Source: Flavobacteriaceae bacterium UBA4166 (GTDB lineage: Bacteria; Bacteroidota; Bacteroidia; Flavobacteriales; Flavobacteriaceae). Taken from it: DNA of 44,622 bases. This document shows, in pieces, positions 16,506 to 25,774 of this stretch. Each line of letters begins with the position of its first letter. Positions within the stretch are counted from its first letter, which is position 1. Made by a program: the position numbers and the translations under genes. Below the pieces are notes generated by a model. It did no database searches. It was not told where the DNA came from and was given only the letters and a program-made list of their open reading frames with translations. The DNA lies in assembly GCA_002379985.1 (NCBI GenBank), contig DFVG01000020.1, positions 1 to 44,622 on the forward strand, read 5' to 3'.

Positions 16506-17978
16506 TTATCTGGAGTAATTTGGAGCTTCTTTCGTAATGGTTACATCATGCGGGTGACTCTCATGAATTCCGCTACTGGTTATTTTTACAAAACGTCCAT
16601 TCTCTTTTAACGAAGCAATATCTTTTGCACCGCAGTATCCCATCCCAGCTCTGAGTCCACCTATGAATTGCGTCATGCTTTCCACTAGCTCACCTTTGTA
16701 AGGCACACGCCCCACGATGCCTTCAGGAACGAGCTTCTTGATATCATCTTCCACATCTTGGAAGTAACGGTCTTTAGAACCCTTTTTCATGGCTTCCACG
16801 GAACCCATTCCGCGATAGGATTTGAATTTTCGTCCTTCATAGATAATAGTCTCGCCAGGTGATTCTTTGGTTCCTGCTAAGAGCGATCCCAACATCACAC
16901 AATCGGCACCTGCGGCTAACGCTTTTGGGATATCTCCTGTATAACGAATTCCGCCATCAGCGATCACAGGCACTCCGGTATCTTTTAGTGCCGCAGCTAC
17001 TTCAAGGACCGCAGAAAATTGTGGAAATCCTACTCCGGCCACCACGCGTGTGGTACATATGGAGCCGGGACCGATCCCTACTTTGACCGCATCTGCACCG
17101 GCATCCACTAAATAATGGGCTGCTTCGGCGGTTGCTATATTTCCAACGACCACATCCAAGTCAGGAAATTTTTCTTTAACCTCTTTCAATACGGCTACAA
17201 CGCCCTTTGTATGCCCATGGGCAGTATCAATAATCACGGCGTCTACTTGTGCTTGAACTAGTGCTGCCGCACGATCTACAGCATCTGCGGTAACACCCAA
17301 TGCAGCGGCGACACGCAAACGACCATATTGGTCTTTATTGGCCATCGGTTTTTGGGTGAGTTTGGTGATGTCACGAAATGTGATCAAACCTAGCAAGGTT
17401 CCATCTTCAGAAACGACGGGTAATTTTTCAATTTTATTTTCCTGCAGAATGATCTCAGCATCCTTTAGAGAAGTCCCTTTTCCTACCGTAACTAAGTTTT
17501 CCGAGGTCATTACTTCTTGGAGCGACCGACTGTAATTTTTTTCAAAACGCAAGTCGCGATTCGTAACAATACCAATCAGTTTTCCGGCATCATCGGTAAT
17601 AGGAATCCCACCAATGCTATATTCTCGCATCGTTTTTTGAGCGTCACCTACTGTAGCATTCGGGGATAGGGTTACCGGATCTTGGATCATGCCGCTTTCG
17701 GCACGTTTTACCTTTCTCACTTCCGTTGCTTGTTGCTCAATCGTCATGTTCTTGTGCAGTACTCCAATTCCACCTTCTCTAGCGATAGCAATCGCCATAG
17801 CGCTCTCTGTCACTGTATCCATTGCTGCGGAAACGATGGGAACATTGAGTGTAATATTCTTTGAAAATCGTGTTTTTATCGAAACTTCACGAGGGAGAAC
17901 CTCTGAATACGCGGGAACTAAGAGTACGTCATCATACGTTAAACCTTCCCCAAGAATTTTATTGTCGTGTGCAGTCAT
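16506..17978 (-). CDS. guaB: IMP dehydrogenase
   Basis: A 490-residue IMP dehydrogenase, which oxidises IMP to XMP in GMP synthesis. The TIM barrel carries the active loop GIGPGSICTT with catalytic C308. The CBS (Bateman) pair is inserted at about 95-210. The flap region and the Arg-Tyr motif (SYRGMGSVEAM, DRYFQ) are intact. Monocistronic: terminator downstream, promoter-like TATATTTG upstream. Confidence 0.97.
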   Translation of the reverse strand: MTAHDNKILGEGLTYDDVLLVPAYSEVLPREVSIKTRFSKNITLNVPIVSAAMDTVTESAMAIAIAREGGIGVLHKNMTIEQQATEVRKVKRAESGMIQDPVTLSPNATVGDAQKTMREYSIGGIPITDDAGKLIGIVTNRDLRFEKNYSRSLQEVMTSENLVTVGKGTSLKDAEIILQENKIEKLPVVSEDGTLLGLITFRDITKLTQKPMANKDQYGRLRVAAALGVTADAVDRAAALVQAQVDAVIIDTAHGHTKGVVAVLKEVKEKFPDLDVVVGNIATAEAAHYLVDAGADAVKVGIGPGSICTTRVVAGVGFPQFSAVLEVAAALKDTGVPVIADGGIRYTGDIPKALAAGADCVMLGSLLAGTKESPGETIIYEGRKFKSYRGMGSVEAMKKGSKDRYFQDVEDDIKKLVPEGIVGRVPYKGELVESMTQFIGGLRAGMGYCGAKDIASLKENGRFVKITSSGIHESHPHDVTITKEAPNYSR

Positions 17979-18032
17979 TGCAATTAAAATTTATTTCCGA
18001 AGTCTCGAAAAATGTTCCTATTTAATTGCATG

Positions 18033-18040
18033 CAAATATA
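18033..18040 (-). promoter_or_regulatory. -7 promoter element of guaB
   Basis: The reverse strand reads TATATTTG followed by C, an exact TAnnTTTG match, 54 bases upstream of the guaB ATG. The -33 element is unclear (nearest TTG gives a spacing of 14). Confidence 0.45.
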
Positions 18041-18185
18041 CTACAAATTAATCACAACTCAGGGGCAGACTCCCACAAAAACGAAACCCTATTTTTATTC
18101 AATCTAAGAACAAATCATAGAGAATCAGCTATTTAAATTGATTCTTAAACATCGCTCTTTTACATTTAGGTTAAAATAAAATGTT

Positions 18186-18434
18186 ATGGCTATTAGACTT
18201 GCACACAATTGTGCCAACTGCGAAAATTTAATGGAAGGGAATGTTTGTTCCATCCATAAAGTAATGGTAAACACCTACTATACCTGTGACAGCTTTGATA
18301 TGAAAGCAAAGCGTCAAGACGACCGAAACTGTGTTACTTGTACGCGCTATCAAGAAAGCGATTGCGCCAATCCTGATAAAGCTGCGCCGGGGATGCTCTG
18401 CGCCTCTTGGGCACCTCAAAGTGTTCAGGCATAA
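18186..18434 (+). CDS. Small protein with duplicated four-cysteine module
   Basis: 82 residues, cytosolic, with eight cysteines in two similar modules: C9-x2-C12-x8-C21-x12-C34 and C49-x2-C52-x7-C60-x11-C72. Each begins NCxxC and ends with C-(D/A)-S-(F/W). Four cysteines per module suggest two zinc ribbon-like knuckles or Fe-S binding; which metal cannot be told. The function is unknown. Its 3' end almost meets the convergent heme-binding gene (two bases between the stops). Confidence 0.75.
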   Translation: MAIRLAHNCANCENLMEGNVCSIHKVMVNTYYTCDSFDMKAKRQDDRNCVTCTRYQESDCANPDKAAPGMLCASWAPQSVQA

Positions 18435-18436
18435 AA

Positions 18437-18916
18437 TTAGTGACTTCCTAATATTTGAAGTGTTTCTCGATATTGCATGCGGGCTAATGTAGCCCATTGT
18501 ATGAGCAGCGTTTTTTCGTCGGAAGTTAAATCTCCGTGAATCCATGTATAGGAAGGCAAAGGCATTTCTTTTTCCTTTATTTCTTCTATCAATTCTTCAA
18601 GTTTGTGGTCTTTTTTCTTAACGGAATACTGCGACCATGCTGAAACGTTGAATTCTCCCTTCCCATGGCGGATATGCTCATCTAGCCAAAAAGAAACCGG
18701 AGCTATTTCAGCATACCATGGATAGTGGGTTTGATTACTATGACAATCGTAGCAATTCGCTTTTAAGATACGTGCAACTTCTTCGGAAGGTTTTGTATCT
18801 GCCTTAAAATTTGCTATAGAATCGTAGCCACTTTCATTCTTTTCGGGTCGAAAAAACTGAAGCACCACTAAAGTGATCAAAGCGAGTATTGCGATTCCTT
18901 TAATGATTCGTTTCAT
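18437..18916 (-). CDS. Heme-binding (Haem_bd) domain protein
   Basis: A 159-residue membrane-anchored protein: hydrophobic helix at 5-22, then a heme-attachment motif C55-Y-D-C58-H59 followed by HYPWYAEIAPVSFWLDEHI, the hallmark of the Haem_bd family. Its attachment suggests a c-type heme exposed to the periplasm; its redox role is unknown. It lies 35 bases downstream of the 5'-nucleotidase gene on the same strand and may be cotranscribed. Confidence 0.88.
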   Translation of the reverse strand: MKRIIKGIAILALITLVVLQFFRPEKNESGYDSIANFKADTKPSEEVARILKANCYDCHSNQTHYPWYAEIAPVSFWLDEHIRHGKGEFNVSAWSQYSVKKKDHKLEELIEEIKEKEMPLPSYTWIHGDLTSDEKTLLIQWATLARMQYRETLQILGSH

Positions 18917-18951
18917 GTGTCGCTTCTTGCAGTTATCTAATGGTTCGCATG

Positions 18952-20478
18952 CTATTTCTGAAGATATTGAATGATCGCTTTTCGAATATCATAGGCTGCC
19001 TCATTAGGCGCTGGCTCATAAACCGATAGTACTCCGGGATGCTCCGGAGTTAAAAATGGAATGTCGTATCCTTTCATCAAAAAGTCACTCACCGCAATGG
19101 TATAAGTGGCTTCGGGATCAATAACCTTATCGCGCACCGTCCATACTCCTTCGGCGTTTTTATCGATATATGCTCGCTGAAGATAAGCCCCTGTCCCACG
19201 TTTCGATACCCCATAGTCTAAGGTTTCTTTCAATAAACTTCCTTTCATTTCAACCTTTAGGACACCTCCGCCAAAAGGAAGCACCCGGAAAATATCGATA
19301 CTCGTCACAGGCCCGGCTAGCATGTCATCAATGCGAATAGAACCTCCATTTACAATCGCGCCATCTACATCATGGGAAAACGACAAAGCCATGGCTTTCG
19401 TAATGATCTCTCCCAAATTGGTTTGGATCCCTCTACTCGCACTGTCGGTTCCGTCAAGCGGCGGATCAGCTTGGTAGATCACTTGATTCGGATTGCTGAT
19501 CACTGTCTTGATCTCAGCTTCCAGTATTTGATTCCAACGAGAAACAATGGCAGACACCTCCGGATCAGAAGGTGTATTTTCGTCTATTGGGAACAATTCT
19601 GAGTCGATAACCAACCGATTCTCTTTCTTGTAATAGATAAGGTGATGCACATAGATGGTTTTGGCATTGGCATCTGCCTTTGCAATCTTGGTGTTACCAA
19701 CTTCCACCAACATATTATTATGTTCGTGTCCTCCCAAAACCAGCGGAACGCCTGATATCCTTGTGGCTAATTCCTTATCCTGTTCCAAGGTAAGATGCGT
19801 TAATCCAATAGGCAATGCCCCTTGTTGTTTTAATTGGGTAACAGCTTGTGCTGCATATTGCATTGGATCACCGTAAAATACATAGGGCTGTGGATTCGAA
19901 TTTAGGGTTACACCAAAAAAACCTAGTTGTAATTCAGTACCGTCCTCGTCTTCAAGATCGAACGTATAGGTGAAGGCTACGGTGCTCTTTCCGGTAGGAA
20001 ATGGAATTCCTTCTCCATCTTGCTTCAGAAAGGTATTAGAAGACATCCATTGAAATTGCGATTGGTTGAGTCGGTCTTGAAGCGCCTCCCTAGAAAGATC
20101 AAATTCGTGATTTCCGAAGGTCACAAGATCGAAGTCCATGGCATTCATTACTTCGATCATTTGTTTTCCGGCGATCCGCTCCCCTTGATATTTCACAGTA
20201 CCCAACAACGAAGGATTTAAAAAATCCCCGGCCATGAGCAACAAAGTATTGGGTTCTTGTGCTCGAATGGAATCTACTACAAAAGCGACTCGTGCCATCC
20301 CGCCATATTTTCCACCACTCAACGGGGCTATTTCATACACATCGTTCAACTGAATGAGCGTGCATTCAATCACTCCATCATCCGTGGGAGTTACGGGCAT
20401 TACGGCTTTCGTACTCTTACACGCGAAGAAGTGTAAGGTAACGATGAATACAATAAGTAAGGAGTAGTGACGCTTCAT
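18952..20478 (-). CDS. 5'-nucleotidase/UshA-like metallophosphatase lipoprotein
   Basis: A 508-residue protein with a lipoprotein-like signal (MKRHYSLLIVFIVTLHFFAC). The N-terminal metallophosphatase domain has LNDVYEI, AGDFLNPS, FGNHEFD and GGHEHN metal-ligand motifs. The C-terminal 5'-nucleotidase domain begins about residue 330 and shows NGGSIR and the substrate-binding region VLPFGG. It probably hydrolyses extracellular nucleotides or related phosphate esters. The ATG at 20478 is taken, since the frame upstream offers only a TTG; it starts two bases after the stop of the HMG-CoA lyase gene, so the pair is likely an operon. Confidence 0.88.
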   Translation of the reverse strand: MKRHYSLLIVFIVTLHFFACKSTKAVMPVTPTDDGVIECTLIQLNDVYEIAPLSGGKYGGMARVAFVVDSIRAQEPNTLLLMAGDFLNPSLLGTVKYQGERIAGKQMIEVMNAMDFDLVTFGNHEFDLSREALQDRLNQSQFQWMSSNTFLKQDGEGIPFPTGKSTVAFTYTFDLEDEDGTELQLGFFGVTLNSNPQPYVFYGDPMQYAAQAVTQLKQQGALPIGLTHLTLEQDKELATRISGVPLVLGGHEHNNMLVEVGNTKIAKADANAKTIYVHHLIYYKKENRLVIDSELFPIDENTPSDPEVSAIVSRWNQILEAEIKTVISNPNQVIYQADPPLDGTDSASRGIQTNLGEIITKAMALSFSHDVDGAIVNGGSIRIDDMLAGPVTSIDIFRVLPFGGGVLKVEMKGSLLKETLDYGVSKRGTGAYLQRAYIDKNAEGVWTVRDKVIDPEATYTIAVSDFLMKGYDIPFLTPEHPGVLSVYEPAPNEAAYDIRKAIIQYLQK

Positions 20479-20480
20479 GA

Positions 20481-21344
20481 TCAATGATATTTGGTAAAGA
20501 TTTTTGTAGCTTCATTATGGGCACTTTCAAACGACATGGGTGCGACATTGTGATCCACTTTTTCCGCAGTAAAATAACTGATCAGCTTTTCAGTTGGCAT
20601 ATTTCCCGTGAGTTCGTCTTTGGCCATAGGACACCCACCGAACCCTTGAATGGCGCCGTCAAAACGCCGACACCCTGCTTGATAGGCACTCATCACTTTT
20701 TCATGCCAGGAGGTGGGAGTGGTATGCAGGTGTGCTCCAAATTCGATATGTGGATACTTCGGAATGAGATTAGAAAATAGATAATCAATTGTTTCAGGAT
20801 CAGACGTTCCCACCGTATCACTTAGGGATAAAATGGTCACTCCCATTCCAGACAAGCGTTCTGCCCACTCTCCTACAATTTCTACATTCCAGGGGTCGCC
20901 GTAAGGATTTCCGAAGCCCATCGAAAGATAGGTTACCACCTCTTTATTATGAGCAACGGCTAGGTTCAAAATCTCCTGCAATATGATAATAGACTGATCG
21001 ATGGTCTTATGCGTGTTTCGCATCTGAAAATTTTCAGAAATAGAAAAAGGATAGCCTAAATAATCGATCTCAGGATGTTCCACAGCAGCTTGCGCCCCAC
21101 GCACGTTAGCGACGATGGCCAACAACTTACTGCTCGTGCTACCTAAATCGAGTTGCGCCAAGACCTCAGCGGTATCTACCATTTGCGGAATGGCCTTGGG
21201 GGACACAAAACTCCCAAAGTCGATTGTATCGAAGCCACAGCGCAATAACGACTGGATGTATTGCACTTTTTCTTCAGTAGGAATCCAGTCTTTGATCCCT
21301 TGCATGGCGTCTCGTGGACATTCTATGATCTTCACCGATTGCAT
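20481..21344 (-). CDS. Hydroxymethylglutaryl-CoA lyase
   Basis: A 287-residue TIM-barrel lyase of the HMGL-like family, cleaving HMG-CoA to acetyl-CoA and acetoacetate, in leucine breakdown. Visible are the N-terminal ECPRDAMQG (conserved Arg-Asp), GSFVSPKAIPQMVD, the metal-binding HLHT, and the glycine-rich active-site loop with catalytic Cys, GFGGCPMAKDELTGN. It precedes the 5'-nucleotidase gene by two bases. A leucine-dehydrogenase-type gene in the same window (27341-28441) fits the same catabolic theme but is not linked. Confidence 0.92.
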   Translation of the reverse strand: MQSVKIIECPRDAMQGIKDWIPTEEKVQYIQSLLRCGFDTIDFGSFVSPKAIPQMVDTAEVLAQLDLGSTSSKLLAIVANVRGAQAAVEHPEIDYLGYPFSISENFQMRNTHKTIDQSIIILQEILNLAVAHNKEVVTYLSMGFGNPYGDPWNVEIVGEWAERLSGMGVTILSLSDTVGTSDPETIDYLFSNLIPKYPHIEFGAHLHTTPTSWHEKVMSAYQAGCRRFDGAIQGFGGCPMAKDELTGNMPTEKLISYFTAEKVDHNVAPMSFESAHNEATKIFTKYH

Positions 21345-21398
21345 GTGTATAAAGATATGAATTCCGAAGCGGTCAAAAATAAATTCAGTATTGCTTTT

Positions 21399-22013
21399 TT
21401 AAGGAATTAGGATAAAGATGGCAATCCCCACAAAAACAATGATCTGAAACCAATTGAGGATGATAGGAATCTTGGGCTGCCGTTTCAGAAGCCGCGAAAT
21501 GCTTCCCGACAAAATGGCTATGATACTAAAAACAGCGAACGAAACGATCATAAAAGTTACTCCCAAAATGTAGAATTGTAACACGGCCTCTCCTTTCGGA
21601 TCCCATAAGAATGCAGGAAAAAAGGCCAGAAAGAAGATCATGACTTTTGGATTGAGTAGGTTCATGATCACGCCTTGCTTGAATAATTGTTCTGAAGTTT
21701 TCTTCGGAACATTTCCGCTGAGTGAAACGGTTCCATTACTTCGAAGTACTTTATACGCCAGAAATAGCAAATAAAGGGCGCCAAACACTTTGAGTCCGTA
21801 GAACAAGTTAGGGGATTCAGTGATCAAGGCCGAAACTCCGAAAGCTAGCAATGAGGTATGTACAATGCATCCGCTAATGAGTCCCGTTGTGGTTGCAATA
21901 CCGCTTTTCATACCATGTGCAAGGGACTGACTCAACACATAGATATTATCTGGTCCCGGAGAAACCGCTAGTACCAGTGTTGCAAAGGAAAACGAAAGCA
22001 GGGTATCGATCAT
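21399..22013 (-). CDS. LysE/RhtB-family amino-acid exporter
   Basis: A 204-residue inner-membrane protein with about six hydrophobic helices and the LysE-family start (SPGPDNIYVLSQSLAHG), plus NLLNPKVMIFFLAFFPAF. Family members export amino acids or their analogues by proton exchange; the substrate is not deducible. It is 54 bases upstream of the HMG-CoA lyase gene on the same strand. Confidence 0.88.
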   Translation of the reverse strand: MIDTLLSFSFATLVLAVSPGPDNIYVLSQSLAHGMKSGIATTTGLISGCIVHTSLLAFGVSALITESPNLFYGLKVFGALYLLFLAYKVLRSNGTVSLSGNVPKKTSEQLFKQGVIMNLLNPKVMIFFLAFFPAFLWDPKGEAVLQFYILGVTFMIVSFAVFSIIAILSGSISRLLKRQPKIPIILNWFQIIVFVGIAIFILIP

Positions 22014-22082
22014 GAGTGTAAAAATAATTGTATTTTATGTAAGGACGGGCGTTTTTTTTCGTCCGAGTTTCAAAATGATATC

Positions 22083-22991
22083 ATGAAAAATACTACACTT
22101 CTCATTGCATTACTTTTGGGCTTCCTTGGGATGGCACAATCTACGGCCACCTACGATGTTACTTTTACAAGCAATTGGTCTCAAACCACGCATCCACACA
22201 GTAGCGGTAGCCTTCCCGCAAACGCGCACTGGTCTAAATTGGTGGGGGTAACTCATGATGCTACTATTTCTTTTTGGGAATTAGGCGCTCTTGCCAGTCC
22301 AGGAATTGAAGACGTCGCCGAACTGGGAAATAATACTGTATTTTTTTCTGAAATTAATCAGGCGATTACTGCAGGGAATGCAAATCTGCTAATAGATGGA
22401 GATGCACTTAACACTGCAGGAGGTGAAATCGTTATCAATGGTATTGAAACTACTGAAGCGTTTCCGCTACTTACGTTGGTTTCCATGATAGCTCCTAGTC
22501 CGGATTGGTTTATTGGAATCAACAGTGTTTCTTTACTGGATGGAGACGGTAGCTGGCGCGAGGAAATAACGGTTGATCTATACCCTTTAGATTCAGGAAC
22601 TGATAGCGGCATCGACTATACTTCCGCCAATGAAGATACCGATCCCAAAGAGCCCATAGCAAGCGCCCAGGGCATTGCCCCTTTCTCGAACGAAATCATC
22701 GGCACAATGACCCTTGAGCTTCAAGAGGTTTTCGGAATGGATCAAGTGCAACAAGAACGTATTACTATTTTCCCAAACCCAAGCGCTTCTGAAATAAGGG
22801 TTTCAGGACTACCTTCCAATATAAAATCCATATCACTCTTCAACGTGCTGGGTTCAAAGGTAAAAAGTGTAGCTGTTTCAGGTACTGATTCGCTGATGAT
22901 AAATATAGCTGAATTTCCGCAGGGAATTTACATGTTAGAACTTATAGCAACCAACGGCGAGCGCTTCACCAAAAAGATCGTAAAGCAATGA
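22083..22991 (+). CDS. Spondin-domain protein with T9SS sorting signal
   Basis: A 302-residue secreted protein: signal peptide (1-19), Spondin_N-like domain at about 20-205 (YDVTFTSNWSQTTHP, HWSKLVGVTHD, LDGDGSWREEITVDLYPLDSGTDSG), then a type A T9SS C-terminal sorting domain of about 75 residues (ITIFPNPSASEIRV, SLFNVLGSKV, PQGIYMLEL, ending KKIVKQ). It is expected to be exported by the type IX secretion system and anchored at the cell surface; a role in adhesion is only inference. Confidence 0.9.
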   Translation: MKNTTLLIALLLGFLGMAQSTATYDVTFTSNWSQTTHPHSSGSLPANAHWSKLVGVTHDATISFWELGALASPGIEDVAELGNNTVFFSEINQAITAGNANLLIDGDALNTAGGEIVINGIETTEAFPLLTLVSMIAPSPDWFIGINSVSLLDGDGSWREEITVDLYPLDSGTDSGIDYTSANEDTDPKEPIASAQGIAPFSNEIIGTMTLELQEVFGMDQVQQERITIFPNPSASEIRVSGLPSNIKSISLFNVLGSKVKSVAVSGTDSLMINIAEFPQGIYMLELIATNGERFTKKIVKQ

Positions 22992-23024
22992 CGAAATGAT
23001 GAAGCTAGTGTTGGCAACAAAAGC

Positions 23025-24071
23025 TTATAGCAACGCCTTATTAATCTTACTAATCAACTGCGGGCCTTCATAGATAAACCCGGTGTAAAGTTGTACAAGA
23101 CACGCTCCTGCAGCTAGTTTCTCCTGCGCGTCTTCCGCAGTGTGAATTCCACCTACTCCAATGATAGGAATGTCACCTCCACTTTCTTTGCTCAAGAAAC
23201 GAATTACTTCTGTAGCGCGTTTGGTAAGCGGCTTGCCACTGAGTCCGCCCACTTCGTCTTTATTCTCTGACGTAAGTCCGTCACGACCAATCGTTGTATT
23301 CGTGGCGATGAGTCCGTTTATTTTGGTTTCAGCAACAATGTCGATGATATCACGGAGTTGCGCTTCGGAAAGATCCGGAGCGATTTTTAATAGTATCGGT
23401 TTGGTCGTCTGATTCAATGCTTCGGAACGCTGTTTATTTAGTAACTGCAAGTTATTCAGTAAATTAGTCAAGGGTTTTTTATCCTGAAGTTCCCGAAGAT
23501 TTGGCGTATTGGGGGAGCTTACGTTCACGACAAAATAATCTACATACTCGAACAAGGCGTTGAAGCAGTACTCGTAATCAGCTACCGCCTCTTCGTTCGG
23601 AGTGGTTTTGTTCTTTCCGATATTCCCACCAATAAGCACACGTTCGTGTACCGCAACTTCAGCTACCTTTCCATTTTTCTTAAGGCGTTCTACAGCGGCA
23701 TCCACACCTTCATTGTTGAACCCCATCCGATTAATGATCGCGCCATCCTGTTTGAGTCGGAATAACCGTTTCTTCGGATTTCCCGGCTGGGGTCGCGGGG
23801 TGAGCGTTCCTATCTCAATAAACCCAAACCCTAACCCGGAGAGTTCTTTGTATAGTTTCGCATCCTTATCGAACCCCGCTGCCAAACCCACCGGATTTGG
23901 AAATGTGAGTCCGAATGCCTCTCGCTGCAACGACTCGTGACGGGTTTGGCGGGCAGCAAAAAGGCTGCCCAACCCCAACCGGTGTAACCAGCGCAATGCT
24001 TTAAAAGTGGTACGATGCACTTTTTCGGGATCGAATTGGAAAAGAATGGGTCGGATAAGCTGTTTGTACAT
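23025..24071 (-). CDS. pyrD: Dihydroorotate dehydrogenase (quinone), class 2
   Basis: A 348-residue FMN enzyme of pyrimidine synthesis. The class 2 features are the N-terminal membrane-binding helices (MYKQLIRPILFQFDPEKVH) and a catalytic serine in NVSSPNTPNLRELQ, in place of the cysteine of class 1. FMN-phosphate contacts appear in IGVGGIHTAEDA. The length is normal. It is transcribed away from pepT with a 86-base shared upstream region. Confidence 0.96.
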   Translation of the reverse strand: MYKQLIRPILFQFDPEKVHRTTFKALRWLHRLGLGSLFAARQTRHESLQREAFGLTFPNPVGLAAGFDKDAKLYKELSGLGFGFIEIGTLTPRPQPGNPKKRLFRLKQDGAIINRMGFNNEGVDAAVERLKKNGKVAEVAVHERVLIGGNIGKNKTTPNEEAVADYEYCFNALFEYVDYFVVNVSSPNTPNLRELQDKKPLTNLLNNLQLLNKQRSEALNQTTKPILLKIAPDLSEAQLRDIIDIVAETKINGLIATNTTIGRDGLTSENKDEVGGLSGKPLTKRATEVIRFLSKESGGDIPIIGVGGIHTAEDAQEKLAAGACLVQLYTGFIYEGPQLISKINKALL

Positions 24072-24088
24072 AGGCTGGAAGTGTGGTG

Positions 24089-24096
24089 CAAAAATA
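24089..24096 (-). promoter_or_regulatory. -7 promoter element of pyrD
   Basis: The reverse strand reads TATTTTTG followed by C, 17 bases upstream of the pyrD ATG. The -33 element is not clear. Confidence 0.5.
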
Positions 24097-24157
24097 CTAC
24101 TAAAAGCCCGAATTGTTTGTGGCTTATTCCGTTAATTTGTAGTGTAAAAAGAAGCAC

Positions 24158-25396
24158 ATGATTGACCAACAACACCTCATCAACCGATTTATTAGTTATG
24201 TTACGGTAGACACCGAAAGCGACCCGAAAAGCGATACCACTCCCAGTACTGCAAAACAATGGGATCTGGCCAATGCGTTGGTTCAGGAGCTTAAGGACAT
24301 AGGCATGCAAGATGTGACCATCGATGAAAATGCGTACATCATGGCAACGCTTCCGGCGACCACAAACAAAGACGTCCCGGTGATCGGGTTTATCTCCCAT
24401 TTCGATACCACACCAGATTTTACCGGAGCCAATGTGAAGCCACAACTGATTGAGAATTATGACGGTGAAGATATTGTATTAAATTCCGAAGAGAACATCA
24501 TCCTCTCACCCAAAGATTTTGACGATCTATTAGAGTATAAAGGACAAACCTTAATTACCACCGACGGCACTACCTTGTTAGGGGCCGATGATAAAGCGGG
24601 GATTGCGGAGATTGTTTCGGCCATGGAGTACTTAATTCAACATCCCGAAATAGAACATGGAACCATTCGCGTAGGTTTTACCCCTGATGAAGAGATTGGG
24701 CGTGGTGCCCATAAATTCGACGTAGAAAAATTTGGCGCCGATTGGGCCTACACTATGGATGGAAGTAGAATCGGCGAGTTAGAATATGAAAATTTTAATG
24801 CCGCGGGTGCGGTTGTTTCCATCAAAGGAAAGATCGTACATCCAGGATACGCCAAGGGAAAGATGATCAACAGCATGTATATGGCCACTGATTATATTAA
24901 TTCGCTGCCACGTATGGAAACCCCGGAACACACTTCAGATCGGGAAGGGTTCTTTCACTTGTACAGTGTGGAAGGAGAAGTGGATCATACCGAACTTCAA
25001 TATATCATCCGCGATCATGATAAAGATCATTTTGAAGCGCGAAAACAAATGATGCAACAGCTCGCTGACGAGTTGAATGCACAATATGAGCGCGAGGCTA
25101 TTACGGTGGAAATTTCAGATCAATATTATAACATGCGCGAGAAGATCGAGCCGGTGATGCATATTGTTGACATTGCTGAAGCCGCTATTAAAGAAGCCGG
25201 GATCACTCCGCTCATCAAACCCATACGCGGGGGAACAGATGGCTCACAGTTAAGTTTTAAAGGACTCCCCTGCCCTAATATCTTTGCCGGCGGTCACAAT
25301 TTCCATGGGCGATACGAATACGTACCTGTAGAAAGTATGCAAAAGGCCATAGAAGTAATCGTAAACATTGCGAAAGAAGTAGTAACGCGCAACTAA
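24158..25396 (+). CDS. pepT: Peptidase T (tripeptidase)
   Basis: A 412-residue M20B aminotripeptidase removing N-terminal residues from tripeptides in the cytosol. The zinc ligands and catalytic acid are seen in SHFDTTPDF, GADDKAGIAE, PDEEIGRG and GGHNFHGRYE; the lid/dimer domain covers about 210-320. The length matches the family. A strong terminator follows. Confidence 0.95.
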   Translation: MIDQQHLINRFISYVTVDTESDPKSDTTPSTAKQWDLANALVQELKDIGMQDVTIDENAYIMATLPATTNKDVPVIGFISHFDTTPDFTGANVKPQLIENYDGEDIVLNSEENIILSPKDFDDLLEYKGQTLITTDGTTLLGADDKAGIAEIVSAMEYLIQHPEIEHGTIRVGFTPDEEIGRGAHKFDVEKFGADWAYTMDGSRIGELEYENFNAAGAVVSIKGKIVHPGYAKGKMINSMYMATDYINSLPRMETPEHTSDREGFFHLYSVEGEVDHTELQYIIRDHDKDHFEARKQMMQQLADELNAQYEREAITVEISDQYYNMREKIEPVMHIVDIAEAAIKEAGITPLIKPIRGGTDGSQLSFKGLPCPNIFAGGHNFHGRYEYVPVESMQKAIEVIVNIAKEVVTRN

Positions 25397-25414
25397 TGCG
25401 CACATATAATCACA

Positions 25415-25446
25415 AAAAAACCCTCAACGATTGTTGAGGGTTTTTT
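25415..25446. terminator. Bidirectional terminator (pepT / yajC)
   Basis: A perfect 14-base inverted repeat (25415-25428 and 25433-25446) with core CCCTCAAC/GTTGAGGG, loop GATT, and an A-run/T-run on either side. It serves both convergent transcripts. Confidence 0.92.
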
Positions 25447-25468
25447 ATTGAAATATGGTTAGGATCCG

Positions 25469-25753
25469 CTATTTTTTCTCGGGTTCATTAAGCTTTTTGC
25501 TCAACTCCATCGAGAGTGCAGAACGTTCAAACTTCATTTTCCCTGCGCCAGATTCAATTACACAGGTACCGTCATCATTCAAGTCCAGTATTTTCCCGTG
25601 CAATCCGCTTTTGGTAATCACGCGATCACCACGCTTTAAGTCGGCTGCAAATTGTTTTTCTTGCTTCGATTTCTTCATTTGAGGTCGAATCATAAAAAGA
25701 TACACGACCAAAAACATTAAGATTAACGGGGCAAAACTTTGAAGTTGTTCCAT
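25469..25753 (-). CDS. yajC: Sec translocon accessory protein YajC
   Basis: A 94-residue protein with one N-terminal membrane helix (about 6-22, APLILMFLVVYLFMIRPQMKK) and a small cytosolic SH3-like domain (GDRVITKSGLHGKILDLNDD). YajC associates with SecDF. It is last in the nusB-DUF1573-yajC run, 21 bases after its neighbour. Confidence 0.93.
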   Translation of the reverse strand: MEQLQSFAPLILMFLVVYLFMIRPQMKKSKQEKQFAADLKRGDRVITKSGLHGKILDLNDDGTCVIESGAGKMKFERSALSMELSKKLNEPEKK

Positions 25754-25774
25754 AAATTGGGGATCCTGCTATGC

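Noticed and set aside
22042..22065. GGACG/CGTCC hairpin with T-rich loop before the spondin-domain gene
   Set aside because: Only five pairs with a long loop, and no T-run after the stem; not a terminator.
23831..24445. Reverse-strand frame across pyrD and pepT
   Set aside because: It overlaps the starts of two well-supported genes in other frames and has no recognisable domain.
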